Under the pieces are notes generated by a model. That model was given only the letters and a program-made list of their open reading frames with translations. It did not search any database and was not told where the DNA came from. From JACRCE01 sp038043305 (GTDB taxonomy: Bacteria > Desulfobacterota > GWC2-55-46), in assembly GCA_038043305.1 (NCBI GenBank), contig JBBTCG010000112.1:1-6963 (forward strand): a DNA stretch of 6,963 nt, read 5' to 3'. Shown here piece after piece: positions 1 through 6,005 of this stretch (its first letter is position 1; each line of letters starts with the position of its first letter). The position numbers and the translations under genes were made by a program.

Positions 1-11
1 CGCGCTGGTAA
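1..11 (+). CDS. Possible 3' end of an upstream gene (fabH-like)
   Basis: In reading frame 3 the first bases give Arg-Trp followed by a TAA stop at 9-11. FabH proteins (3-ketoacyl-ACP synthase III) often end in a short Leu-Val-Arg-Trp/Phe type tail, and fabH commonly precedes fabD. Two codons cannot identify a gene. Frame 2 also closes nearby (TAA at 26-28) after eight codons and is an alternative. The call rests on gene order more than sequence. Confidence 0.25.
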
Positions 12-30
12 TCTCGGCGACTATATAATT

Positions 31-969
31 ATGAAAAAGATCGCCATAGTATTCCCTGGACAGGGTTCCCAGTCAATCGGCATGGGAAAGAGCCTGTATG
101 AAAGATTCGCCTCAGCCAGGGCAGTTTTCGACGCGGCAAACGACGTGCTTGGTTATGATCTGAAGGGCATGGCTTTTTCGGGTCCGGCCTCTGATCTTGA
201 CAGGACTGAGAACACACAGCCTGCGTTGCTTGCCGCCGGCGTCGCGGCCTTTCGCGTATTGATTGAGGAGACCGGGGTGCATCCGACGAGTTTTGCGGGG
301 CACAGCCTCGGCGAGTTCACGGCGCTTTGCGCGGCAGGCGTCCTTGACTTTAAGGACGCTGTGCGGCTCGTGCATCTACGCGGGCGCTTCATGCAGGAGA
401 GCGTGCCTCAGGGCGTCGGGAAGATGAGCGCGATAATCGGCCTTGGACTCAACGATGTGATTGAAGCCTGCGGCTCGGCGTCAACCACGGAGAGCGTCGT
501 TGTGGCGGCAAACGTCAACGGCCCGCAGCAGGTGGTCATATCAGGACACGCGGACGCGGTTCTCCGCGCCGAGGGGATAGCAAAGCAAAAGGGCGCGAAG
601 ATGATAGTGCCGCTTGTCGTGAGCGCGCCGTCTCACTCTCCTCTTATGAAAAACGCGGCCGAGCGGCTTGCCGCGGAGCTCAAAGGGATCGGTTTGAGGC
701 AGTTTAACGTCCCGGTCTACTCCAATGTCGAGGCAACGCTCGTGGCAGACCCGACCCTTGTGCCGAGACTGCTCGTAAGGCAGCTTACAAGCCCCGTGCA
801 GTGGGTTGATATAATAAAGAGGATGAAGGCTGACGGCGTTACGACCGTGCTTGAGGCCGGTCCGGGCAAGGTGCTGACCGGCCTTGTAAAACGCATAGAG
901 CCGTCCTTGGAGACCGTTAACTTCAGCGAAGCCGCTGATTTGGACAAGGTAAAGGCCGCGCTGAGGTAA
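31..969 (+). CDS. fabD: Malonyl-CoA:ACP transacylase FabD
   Basis: This enzyme moves the malonyl group from malonyl-CoA to the phosphopantetheine arm of ACP, the loading step of cytoplasmic type II fatty-acid synthesis. The 312-residue product is close to the E. coli length (309). The N-terminus carries the GQGSQ oxyanion-hole motif (10-14). The nucleophile elbow GHSLGE lies at 90-95 with Ser92 as nucleophile. Arg117, which binds the malonyl carboxylate in the family, is present in LRGRFMQ. The catalytic His is His202 in APSHSPLM. The frame is open to the left edge, but Met31 matches the family start (MKKIAIVFPGQGSQ), so it is kept. Its ribosome site is poor (at best GGCGA at 16-20), which suggests translation coupled to an upstream gene. 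fabG starts 22 bp downstream, so the two are probably co-transcribed. Confidence 0.97.
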   Translation: MKKIAIVFPGQGSQSIGMGKSLYERFASARAVFDAANDVLGYDLKGMAFSGPASDLDRTENTQPALLAAGVAAFRVLIEETGVHPTSFAGHSLGEFTALCAAGVLDFKDAVRLVHLRGRFMQESVPQGVGKMSAIIGLGLNDVIEACGSASTTESVVVAANVNGPQQVVISGHADAVLRAEGIAKQKGAKMIVPLVVSAPSHSPLMKNAAERLAAELKGIGLRQFNVPVYSNVEATLVADPTLVPRLLVRQLTSPVQWVDIIKRMKADGVTTVLEAGPGKVLTGLVKRIEPSLETVNFSEAADLDKVKAALR

Positions 970-978
970 ATACTTTTT

Positions 979-986
979 TAAGGAGG
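979..986 (+). promoter_or_regulatory. Strong Shine-Dalgarno site of fabG
   Basis: TAAGGAGG is a full-length match to the anti-Shine-Dalgarno consensus and ends 5 nt before the ATG at 992. A TTG at 989-991 is in frame but only 2 nt from the site, so the ATG is the better start. Confidence 0.85.
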
Positions 987-991
987 CTTTG

Positions 992-1732
992 ATGCAGTTA
1001 ACCGGTAAGGTTGCGATAATCACGGGCGCAGGGCAGGGCATCGGCAAGGCGATAGCCCTTAAACTGGCTTCTTACGGGGCTGACATAGCGGCCGTTGACG
1101 TTAATCTCGAACGCGCGCAAAGCGTGGCAAACGAAGCCAAGGCAATGGGCAGGAGGTCAATGGCGCTCAAGGCCGACGTGGTCAGCGCAACGGAGACCGA
1201 GGAGATGGCCGAGAAGGTCTTCAAGGAGTTCGAGGCCATTCATATACTTGTCAACAACGCGGGCATCACGAGGGACGGCCTCATCCTTCGCATGAAGGAG
1301 GAGGACTGGGACGCGGTGTTGAACGTCAACCTCAAGGGCGCGTTCAACTGCACCAAGGCGTGTCTTAAATACATGACAAAGCAGCGATGGGGCAGGATAG
1401 TCAACATAGCCTCGGTCGTCGGCGTTCTCGGCAACGCGGGACAGGCCAACTATGCCGCGAGCAAGGCGGGTCTTATCGGCCTCACAAAGAGCGTGGCAAG
1501 GGAGTTCGCGTCAAGGAACGTTACCTGTAACGCGGTAGCGCCGGGGTACATCGAAACCGCCATGACCGAGGCGCTTGACGATAAGGTCAAGCAGGAGATA
1601 CTCACAAAGGTTCCGCTCGGCAGGCTTGGCGGCCCTAACGACGTTGCAATGGGCGTGCTGTTCCTGTCGTCTAACGCAGCAAGCTACATAACCGGACAGG
1701 TCTTGAGCATTGACGGCGGCATGGCGATGTAG
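992..1732 (+). CDS. fabG: 3-oxoacyl-ACP reductase FabG
   Basis: FabG reduces 3-ketoacyl-ACP to 3-hydroxyacyl-ACP, the first reduction of each elongation cycle, as a cytoplasmic short-chain dehydrogenase/reductase (Rossmann fold, normally a tetramer). The product is 246 residues. The cofactor motif TGAGQGIG is at 11-18, NNAG at 88-91, and the catalytic tetrad is Asn113, Ser141, Tyr154 and Lys158 (YAASK). The C-terminal IDGGMAM end is typical of the family. Residue 15 is Gln where E. coli has Arg, and the end of beta-strand 2 carries Asp36 (AAVDVN). In SDR enzymes this combination usually favours NADH over NADPH. Its position between fabD and acpP makes the fatty-acid role far more likely than another SDR function. 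A large inverted repeat begins 5 bp after the stop. Confidence 0.96.
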   Translation: MQLTGKVAIITGAGQGIGKAIALKLASYGADIAAVDVNLERAQSVANEAKAMGRRSMALKADVVSATETEEMAEKVFKEFEAIHILVNNAGITRDGLILRMKEEDWDAVLNVNLKGAFNCTKACLKYMTKQRWGRIVNIASVVGVLGNAGQANYAASKAGLIGLTKSVAREFASRNVTCNAVAPGYIETAMTEALDDKVKQEILTKVPLGRLGGPNDVAMGVLFLSSNAASYITGQVLSIDGGMAM

Positions 1733-1737
1733 GCGAT

Positions 1738-1811
1738 AAGACCGTGACCCGTGACCGTGTAAAAGAAGAACCCTTTCCCTGGCGCGTGGAACGGTCACGG
1801 TTCACGGTCTT
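1738..1811. repeat. Inverted repeat, GTGACCGTG family, copy 1
   Basis: Arms 1738-1758 and 1791-1811 are 21 bp long and complementary at 20 of 21 positions (the exception is 1748). The loop is 32 nt. The arms are built from repeated CCGTGA units. Related arms occur at 5828-5932 and 6892-6902. It lies between the fabG stop and the acpP promoter. It could slow or end transcription from fabG, but only three T residues follow the second arm, so it is not a convincing intrinsic terminator. The form resembles a REP- or MITE-like intergenic element. Confidence 0.85.
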
Positions 1812-1814
1812 TAA

Positions 1815-1843
1815 TTGACAAGGCAGGACAATGATGTTATACA
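1815..1843 (+). promoter_or_regulatory. Sigma-70-type promoter for acpP
   Basis: A perfect -35 box TTGACA (1815-1820) is separated by 17 nt from TATACA (1838-1843), a 4/6 match to the -10 consensus. A TG at 1835-1836 one base before the -10 box gives an extended -10. Transcription would start near 1850, leaving a leader of about 45 nt that holds the acpP ribosome site AGGAGG (1883-1888). The -35 box begins 4 bp after the inverted repeat. This gives acpP, and possibly the genes after it, a start independent of fabD-fabG. Confidence 0.75.
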
Positions 1844-1894
1844 AAAATCTGCATTCAACGGCGGAAAAATATCATATAGCTCAGGAGGCATAAG

Positions 1895-2134
1895 ATGTCG
1901 TCAATTGAACACAAGGTAAAGAAGATAATAATGGAGCAGCTTGACGTGACCGAGGAAGAGGTTACGCAGCAGGCTACGTTCGTGGACGACCTAGGAGCGG
2001 ACTCGCTTGACATGGTTGAAATGGTCATGGCATTCGAGGAGGAGTTTTCCATCGAGATCCCGGACGAGGACGCCGAGAAGATAAAGAACGTTCAGGACGC
2101 CGTTGATTATCTGCAAAAAAAGACCGGCAAGTAA
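1895..2134 (+). CDS. acpP: Acyl carrier protein
   Basis: This is the small acidic cytoplasmic carrier that holds growing acyl chains by a 4'-phosphopantetheine thioester in fatty-acid synthesis, and also supplies octanoyl groups for lipoate. The product is 79 residues, the usual size. The attachment motif is GADSLDMVE with Ser37 as the modified residue. Helix II after it is rich in Glu, Met and Asp (MVEMVMAFEEEF), the surface recognised by partner enzymes. The C-terminus NVQDAVDYLQKK is typical. The ATG at 1895 is preceded by AGGAGG (1883-1888) with 6 nt spacing. A strong promoter stands directly upstream, consistent with the high ACP levels bacteria need. The next gene, fabF, is an obligate partner but lies 266 bp away. 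Confidence 0.97.
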   Translation: MSSIEHKVKKIIMEQLDVTEEEVTQQATFVDDLGADSLDMVEMVMAFEEEFSIEIPDEDAEKIKNVQDAVDYLQKKTGK

Positions 2135-2400
2135 GCCGCCTACGCTTCTTGACGCGCGATGGCGCATTTGTTGGCTGGTCTTTCTGTACGGAACGGCGCT
2201 CATCCGCGTATCCGTTATGGCCTGTGCCGGCAAACCTGAATATACGTCCGGCTTATCAGCGCTGTTCCGAGCCGGACTGATATCGAAAGAATAATACACC
2301 ATACACGATCACTTATTCAGCGACCGCGTTGTTTGAAGACGAGCGCATCGCGTCTTGTTTTGGTTTCGTATCCGTTAAATCTACTATTCGGTGATTCGGC
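2135..2400 (+). other. Non-coding gap between acpP and fabF
   Basis: This 266-bp stretch has no credible gene. It contains a hairpin with 8-bp arms (2246-2253 and 2270-2277, GTCCGGCT/AGCCGGAC). A second hairpin at 2336-2356 (AAGACG/CGTCTT, 9-nt loop) is followed by the T-rich TTGTTTTGGTTT (2355-2366). An 11-bp direct repeat CGTATCCGTTA occurs at 2207-2217 and 2367-2377. A weak promoter-like pair TTGGTT (2360-2365) and TACTAT (2382-2387) would leave almost no leader before fabF. GGTGA at 2390-2394 is the likely fabF ribosome site. I cannot say whether the gap holds a leader RNA, an attenuator or decayed sequence. Confidence 0.5.
2336..2366 (+). terminator. Weak possible terminator or attenuator before fabF
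   Basis: A 6-bp stem (2336-2341 with 2351-2356) closes a 9-nt loop and is followed by an interrupted T-rich run. The stem is short and its arms hold only two G/C pairs, so termination would be inefficient. It could reduce read-through from acpP to fabF. Confidence 0.25.
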
Positions 2401-3645
2401 ATGAGAAGGGTCGTCATAACAGGTCTTGGCATTATAAGCCCGCTTGGCTCGGGTGTCCCAGCGTCATGGGGCGGCGCCAAAGAAGGGCGCTCAGGCATAA
2501 GGCAAATAACGCGCTTTGACGTAACGGCCTTTCCTGTGCGAATCGCGGGCGAGGTGCCGGACTTTGATCCGTCCGCTAACGGGGCCATAGATAAAAAAGA
2601 ACTCAAGAAGATGGACGTCTTTATCCAGTACGCCGTGTCCGCGGCAATTGCCGCCTTCAGGGATTCCGGCTATACTGTGACGGATGAGAACGCTGAGAGG
2701 GTCGGCGTGTACATCGGCGCGGGCATAGGCGGGCTTGGAGCCATTGAGCACTGGCACGACGTCTTGAAGGAAAAGGGGCCGGACAGGGTTACGCCGTTCT
2801 TCATACCGATGGTCATAATCAATCTGGCCTCCGGGCAGGTCTCCATAAAGACCGGCGCAAAAGGGCCTAATAGCTGCGCGGTTACCGCGTGCGCCACGGG
2901 GACTCACTCCATCGGTGACGCATTCAGGCTCATCCAGAATAACGGCGCGGACGTGATGATCGCGGGCGGAACCGAGTCAACCATAACCCCTCTTTGCATA
3001 GCCGGGTTCAACGCCATGAAGGCGCTTTCAACGCGAAACGACGCGCCTCAAAAGGCGAGCAGGCCGTTTGACAAGGACAGGGACGGGTTTGTAGTGGGCG
3101 AGGGATCAGGCGTCGTGGTGTTAGAGGAGCTTGAGAGCGCAAGGAAGCGCGGCGCGCGCATATACGCCGAGGTGGTCGGATACGCCATGAACTCCGACGC
3201 ATATCATATCACAATGCCTTCCCCAGACGGCGTGGGCGCGGGACGCTGCATAGAGCTTGCCATGAAGGATGCGCGTTTGAACCCGGAGGACGTTGACTAC
3301 ATAAACGCGCACGGTACGTCAACTTATTATAACGACCTTTACGAGACCATAGCCATAAAGAGGATTTTCAAGGAAGATGCAAAAAAACTTATTATAAGCT
3401 CCACAAAGAGCATGACAGGCCATCTCTTGGGCGCGGCCGGAGGCATAGAGGCCGTGTTTACGGCCCTTGCGATAAAGGACGGCGTAGTGCCGCCTACGAT
3501 TAATTACGAAACCCCTGACCCTGAGTGCGATCTGGACTACTGCCCGAACGCGGCGCGGGATGTTGAAATAAGGGTGGCCATGTCAAACTCCTTCGGATTC
3601 GGCGGCACCAACGCGGTGCTCGCGTTCAGGCGGTTTGACGGATAG
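2401..3645 (+). CDS. fabF: 3-oxoacyl-ACP synthase II FabF
   Basis: FabF (KAS II) condenses malonyl-ACP with acyl-ACP to lengthen the chain in the cytoplasm. The 414-residue product matches the family length. It is a two-half thiolase fold with Cys164 as acyl nucleophile (VTACATGTH), and His304 (NAHGTST) and His341 (SMTGHLLG) as decarboxylation histidines. Lys336 is also present, and the gating Phe400 sits in SFGFGGTN. Ile109 in GAGIGGLG matches the acyl-pocket residue (Ile108 in E. coli) that distinguishes FabF from FabB. The segment after His304 reads TYYND where many homologues have TPLND or TPAGD. The ATG follows GGTGA (2390-2394) with 6 nt spacing and the protein begins RRVVITGLG as expected. 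rpiB follows after 8 bp, so they share a transcript. Confidence 0.97.
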   Translation: MRRVVITGLGIISPLGSGVPASWGGAKEGRSGIRQITRFDVTAFPVRIAGEVPDFDPSANGAIDKKELKKMDVFIQYAVSAAIAAFRDSGYTVTDENAERVGVYIGAGIGGLGAIEHWHDVLKEKGPDRVTPFFIPMVIINLASGQVSIKTGAKGPNSCAVTACATGTHSIGDAFRLIQNNGADVMIAGGTESTITPLCIAGFNAMKALSTRNDAPQKASRPFDKDRDGFVVGEGSGVVVLEELESARKRGARIYAEVVGYAMNSDAYHITMPSPDGVGAGRCIELAMKDARLNPEDVDYINAHGTSTYYNDLYETIAIKRIFKEDAKKLIISSTKSMTGHLLGAAGGIEAVFTALAIKDGVVPPTINYETPDPECDLDYCPNAARDVEIRVAMSNSFGFGGTNAVLAFRRFDG

Positions 3646-3653
3646 GGATCGGT

Positions 3654-4118
3654 ATGACTGAAAAGATAGCCATTGCAAGCGACCACGCAGGGCTGGAACT
3701 CAAGCTCGACCTCAAGGAGTTTTTGAAGGAGCTTGGCCTTGACGCGCTCGACATGGGCGTTGACAACGACGCCTCCGTTGATTACCCGGACTACGGCTCT
3801 CCGGTTGCCGAGAAGGTCTCGACCGGAGAGGTGAAAAAAGGCGTGCTCATCTGCGGCACAGGGGTGGGCATGAGCATACTTGCCAACAAGTTCAGGGGCG
3901 TTCGCGCCGCCCTTGTAAGCGACGTGTACACGGCAAGGATGTCGCGTGAGCATAACGACGCGAATATACTCGTCATAGGCGGAAGGATCGTCGGCAAGGG
4001 GCTTGCGCGCGAGATATTGAGGACGTGGCTTGAGACGAAGTTCGCCGGAGGCCGCCACCAGAGAAGGCTTGATAAGATAACAGAGATTGAAAAGAAGGTT
4101 AACGGCGAAGGGCGCTGA
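3654..4118 (+). CDS. rpiB: Ribose-5-phosphate isomerase B
   Basis: RpiB interconverts ribose-5-phosphate and ribulose-5-phosphate in the non-oxidative pentose phosphate pathway (cytoplasmic, normally a dimer). The 154-residue protein shows the RpiB/LacAB hallmarks: SDHAG at 9-13, YPDYG at 44-48, the catalytic Cys67 in CGTGVGMSI, and His100 in SREHNDAN. The C-terminal GGRHQRRL (132-139) supplies conserved basic residues thought to contact phosphate. LacA/LacB relatives are less likely given the Cys67 active site and the absence of sugar-catabolic neighbours. The ATG at 3654 has AGGGA (3644-3648), overlapping the fabF stop region, with 5 nt spacing. It sits 8 bp after fabF and 37 bp before glyA. 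The order fabF-rpiB-glyA resembles clusters in Desulfobacterota. Confidence 0.95.
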   Translation: MTEKIAIASDHAGLELKLDLKEFLKELGLDALDMGVDNDASVDYPDYGSPVAEKVSTGEVKKGVLICGTGVGMSILANKFRGVRAALVSDVYTARMSREHNDANILVIGGRIVGKGLAREILRTWLETKFAGGRHQRRLDKITEIEKKVNGEGR

Positions 4119-4142
4119 GTTCGCAGGTTCGCGCATGAACAC

Positions 4143-4147
4143 GGAGG
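4143..4147 (+). promoter_or_regulatory. Shine-Dalgarno site that sets the glyA start
   Basis: GGAGG is followed after 8 nt by the ATG at 4156. The frame is open further upstream, with possible ATG codons at 4087 (inside rpiB) and 4135, but neither gives a family-like N-terminus. The site supports 4156. Confidence 0.8.
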
Positions 4148-4155
4148 AATATTAT

Positions 4156-5412
4156 ATGTCCGCATTAAAGGGATTTGACCCGGAGATTTACGAGGCGATA
4201 AGGCTTGAGACCGAGAGACAGGAGTACAAGCTTGAGCTTATAGCCTCTGAAAATATGGTAAGCGAGGCGGTGCTTGAGGCGCTTGGGAGCGTGCTGACCA
4301 ACAAGTACGCCGAGGGGTATCCGGGCAAACGCTACTACGGCGGGTGTGAATGCGTTGACGTCGCGGAAAACCTCGCCATAGAGCGCGCTAAAAAGCTCTT
4401 CGGCGTTGATCACGTCAATGTCCAGCCGCACTCCGGCTCTCAGGCCAACATGGCCGTGTACATGGCGATATTGAAGCCGGGGGACACCGTGCTCGGCATG
4501 AACCTCTCACACGGCGGCCATCTTACGCACGGAAGCCCGGTGAACTTTTCCGGCTTGCTCTACAACATCGTTTTTTATGGGGTACGCAAGGATGACCAGC
4601 ACATTGACATGGGACAGGTGAGGGAGCTTGCGAGGACCCATAAGCCAAAGATGATAGTCGTGGGCGCGAGCGCGTACCCGAGGACAATTGACTTCAAGGC
4701 GTTCCGCGAGATTGCGGACGAATGCGGGGCGCGTATTATGGTGGACATAGCGCACATCGCCGGTCTTGTGGCCACAGGGCTTCATCCAAGCCCGGTGCCA
4801 CACGCCGAGTTCGTTACAACCACCACGCACAAAACCCTCCGTGGCCCAAGGGGCGGCATGATAATGTGCAGGGCTGAGTTTGCAAAGGCCGTTGACAAGG
4901 TCATATTCCCCGGCATACAGGGCGGCCCGCTTATGCACGTCATAGCGGCAAAGGCCGTTGCCTTCAAGGAGGCGCTGGCCCCTTCCTTTACTGGCTATCA
5001 AAAACAGGTACTTGCCAATGCCAAGACCCTTGCCGCCGAACTTATGAACTACGGCTATGACCTCGTGAGCAACGGCACGGACACCCACCTGATGCTCGTT
5101 AACCTGACGAGGCAGGGCATCACCGGCAAGGAGGCTGAGGACGCCCTTGTCATGGCCGGCATAACCGTAAACAAGAACACCGTGCCGTTCGAGACCAGAA
5201 GCCCGTTCGTAACAAGCGGTATTCGCATAGGCACCCCGGCGACCACGACAAAGGGCATGAAGGAAGCGGAGATGAAGGAGATTGCCGCCTTCATTGACAT
5301 GGCCATAAAGGCGCGCGCCGACGAGGCCGCGCTTGAGAGGATAAAGGCCGAGGTAAGGCAGCTTTGCTCACGGTTTCCATTTTACAGGGAGCTTGTGAAA
5401 CAGGGAAGCTGA
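4156..5412 (+). CDS. glyA: Serine hydroxymethyltransferase GlyA
   Basis: GlyA is a pyridoxal-phosphate enzyme that converts serine and tetrahydrofolate to glycine and 5,10-methylene-THF, the main cytoplasmic source of one-carbon units. The 418-residue product is close to E. coli GlyA (417). It has the SEN motif (31-33) and the KRYYGG segment near the N-terminus. PLP-site residues Asp197 and His200 lie in VDIAHIAGL, the Schiff-base lysine is Lys226 in THKTLRGPRGG, and Arg357 in SGIRIGTPA is the family's substrate carboxylate-binding residue. The start is fixed by the ribosome site at 4143-4147 and by the family-like MSALKGFDPEIYEA. It is the last gene before a strong terminator, so it probably ends the fabF-rpiB-glyA transcript. 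Confidence 0.97.
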   Translation: MSALKGFDPEIYEAIRLETERQEYKLELIASENMVSEAVLEALGSVLTNKYAEGYPGKRYYGGCECVDVAENLAIERAKKLFGVDHVNVQPHSGSQANMAVYMAILKPGDTVLGMNLSHGGHLTHGSPVNFSGLLYNIVFYGVRKDDQHIDMGQVRELARTHKPKMIVVGASAYPRTIDFKAFREIADECGARIMVDIAHIAGLVATGLHPSPVPHAEFVTTTTHKTLRGPRGGMIMCRAEFAKAVDKVIFPGIQGGPLMHVIAAKAVAFKEALAPSFTGYQKQVLANAKTLAAELMNYGYDLVSNGTDTHLMLVNLTRQGITGKEAEDALVMAGITVNKNTVPFETRSPFVTSGIRIGTPATTTKGMKEAEMKEIAAFIDMAIKARADEAALERIKAEVRQLCSRFPFYRELVKQGS

Positions 5413-5440
5413 GTCGTGTACGGACGGACGATTTTTATCC

Positions 5441-5469
5441 AAACGCCTGCCTAATGGGCAGGCGTTTTT
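5441..5469 (+). terminator. Intrinsic terminator after glyA
   Basis: A perfect 11-bp stem (5441-5451, AAACGCCTGCC, with 5457-5467) closes a 5-nt loop. The second arm runs into five T residues (5465-5469), with more T after an A. It lies 28 bp after the glyA stop. Few A residues precede the first arm, so it should act mainly on + strand transcription. It separates the fab-rpiB-glyA transcript from the DUF3343-lipA pair. Confidence 0.92.
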
Positions 5470-5473
5470 ATTT

Positions 5474-5499
5474 CTTACCTTTCTTGAAAGAAAGGTAAG
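5474..5499. repeat. Perfect palindrome next to the glyA terminator
   Basis: Arms 5474-5485 (CTTACCTTTCTT) and 5488-5499 are 12 bp and fully complementary, with GA at the centre. It begins 5 bp after the terminator T-run and is followed by CCAAAGAACTTTAA. The motif resembles a TTTCTTGAAAGAAA-type intergenic palindrome that I recall seeing in many bacterial genomes, so it may be a dispersed repeat. No function is evident. Confidence 0.75.
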
Positions 5500-5598
5500 C
5501 CAAAGAACTTTAATAGGGAATAAACACCAAGGCAGACGAATACCATGTTTTGCCCATGATTCTTGCCATACACGCTGAAATCTGTTAATTTTAACGGG

Positions 5599-5841
5599 AT
5601 GGAAATACTCCTCGGATTCGGCTCTGCGCACGGTGCTCTGAAGGCTGAAGACATATTGAACGCGGCAGGGGCCTCATTCAGACTCGTAACCGCGCCAAAG
5701 ACGATTGACCCGGCCTGCGGACTTCTTGTGCAGGTGTCTGAAGTAAATCTTCAGGCAACGCTCGATGTGTTGAAAAAGGCCGCGTTTGAGCCTAAGTCAA
5801 TATACAGGAAAGATGATGGGCGTGAATACCGTGAACCGTGA
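5599..5841 (+). CDS. DUF3343 (putative Se/S carrier-like) small protein
   Basis: An 80-residue cytoplasmic protein without signal peptide or membrane segment. The pattern FGSAHGALKAEDILNAAG (7-24), then LVTAPKTIDPACGLLVQV with Cys40, matches DUF3343: a Ser/Thr-x-His-x-Ala-Leu-Lys-Ala-Glu helix, a Pro-Lys/Arg segment, and a Cys-Gly pair before a beta-strand. The family is described as Se/S carrier-like and is related to the C-terminal domain of YedF. Its biochemistry is poorly known. The ATG at 5599 fits the family N-terminus, but no good ribosome site precedes it. An in-frame TTG at 5563 would add 12 non-family residues. The last codons and the TGA (5839-5841) lie inside a palindromic repeat, so the C-terminus may have been reshaped. 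The terminator at 5441-5469 isolates it from glyA, and lipA follows. Confidence 0.75.
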   Translation: MEILLGFGSAHGALKAEDILNAAGASFRLVTAPKTIDPACGLLVQVSEVNLQATLDVLKKAAFEPKSIYRKDDGREYREP

Positions 5842-5932
5842 CCGTGAACTGTGAAAGTCCCCCAGATAAAGTCCCCCTGACAAGGGGGGTTAGGGGGTTG
5901 AGCCTTTCGCGGTTACGGTCACGGACAACGGT
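5828..5932. repeat. Long nested hairpin repeat, copy 2
   Basis: This is a composite palindrome with paired blocks in order. ACCGT (5828-5832) pairs with 5928-5932, and CCGTGACCGT (5836-5845) with 5915-5924. The block 5847-5857 pairs with 5904-5914 (11 bp, two as G-U wobbles). CCCCC (5859-5863) pairs with 5893-5897, and CCCCC (5873-5877) with 5884-5888. The outer part shares the CCGTGA units of the repeat at 1738-1811. The inner CCCCC/GGGGG part (5854-5900) matches 6909-6957. Both right arms that are complete in the window (copies 1 and 2) are followed by CTTTAA. The first arm overlaps the end of the DUF3343 gene. The element lies in the DUF3343-lipA gap and has no T-run to make it a terminator. 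Confidence 0.85.
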
Positions 5933-5951
5933 CGCGGCCTTTAAGGTAAGT

Positions 5952-5980
5952 TTGTAATGTTCACGCAAAGATGCTAACTT
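5952..5980 (+). promoter_or_regulatory. Weak candidate promoter for lipA
   Basis: TTGTAA (5952-5957) and TAACTT (5975-5980) are separated by 17 nt. Each box is an imperfect match (the -10 is 3/6). A start near 5987 would leave a leader of about 20 nt containing the ribosome site AAAGGGA (5991-5997). Read-through from the DUF3343 gene is an equally possible source of lipA transcript. Confidence 0.25.
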
Positions 5981-6005
5981 AGAGTCTATTAAAGGGACAA
6001 TCATA

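Noticed and set aside
541..1047. A 168-codon open frame on the minus strand over fabD
   Set aside because: It is antisense to a clearly coding fabD with intact active-site motifs, and its translation shows no family-like pattern. Long antisense frames are expected from the GC-rich codon use here.
2103..2294. A 63-codon + strand frame leading out of acpP into the gap
   Set aside because: It overlaps the acpP 3' end in another frame, has no ribosome site and no protein-like composition.
3537..4142. A 201-codon minus-strand frame over fabF/rpiB
   Set aside because: It spans two well-supported + strand genes and their junction. The translation has no recognisable domain.
4087..4155. Extended N-terminus for GlyA overlapping rpiB
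   Set aside because: The extra 23 residues do not resemble GlyA, and the Shine-Dalgarno site at 4143-4147 points to the ATG at 4156.
4507..5088. A 193-codon minus-strand frame inside glyA
   Set aside because: It lies wholly within glyA opposite its PLP-site motifs. It is a shadow of codon bias.
5563..5591. A promoter (TTGCCA, 17 nt, TAATTT) giving a leaderless DUF3343 transcript
   Set aside because: The -10 box matches only 3 of 6 positions. The coincidence with the missing ribosome site is suggestive but not enough to call.
5854..5900. A CRISPR array from the repeated AAAGTCCCCC units
   Set aside because: The units are only about 14 bp, adjacent and palindromic with the following G-runs. 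There are no regular unique spacers and no cas genes.
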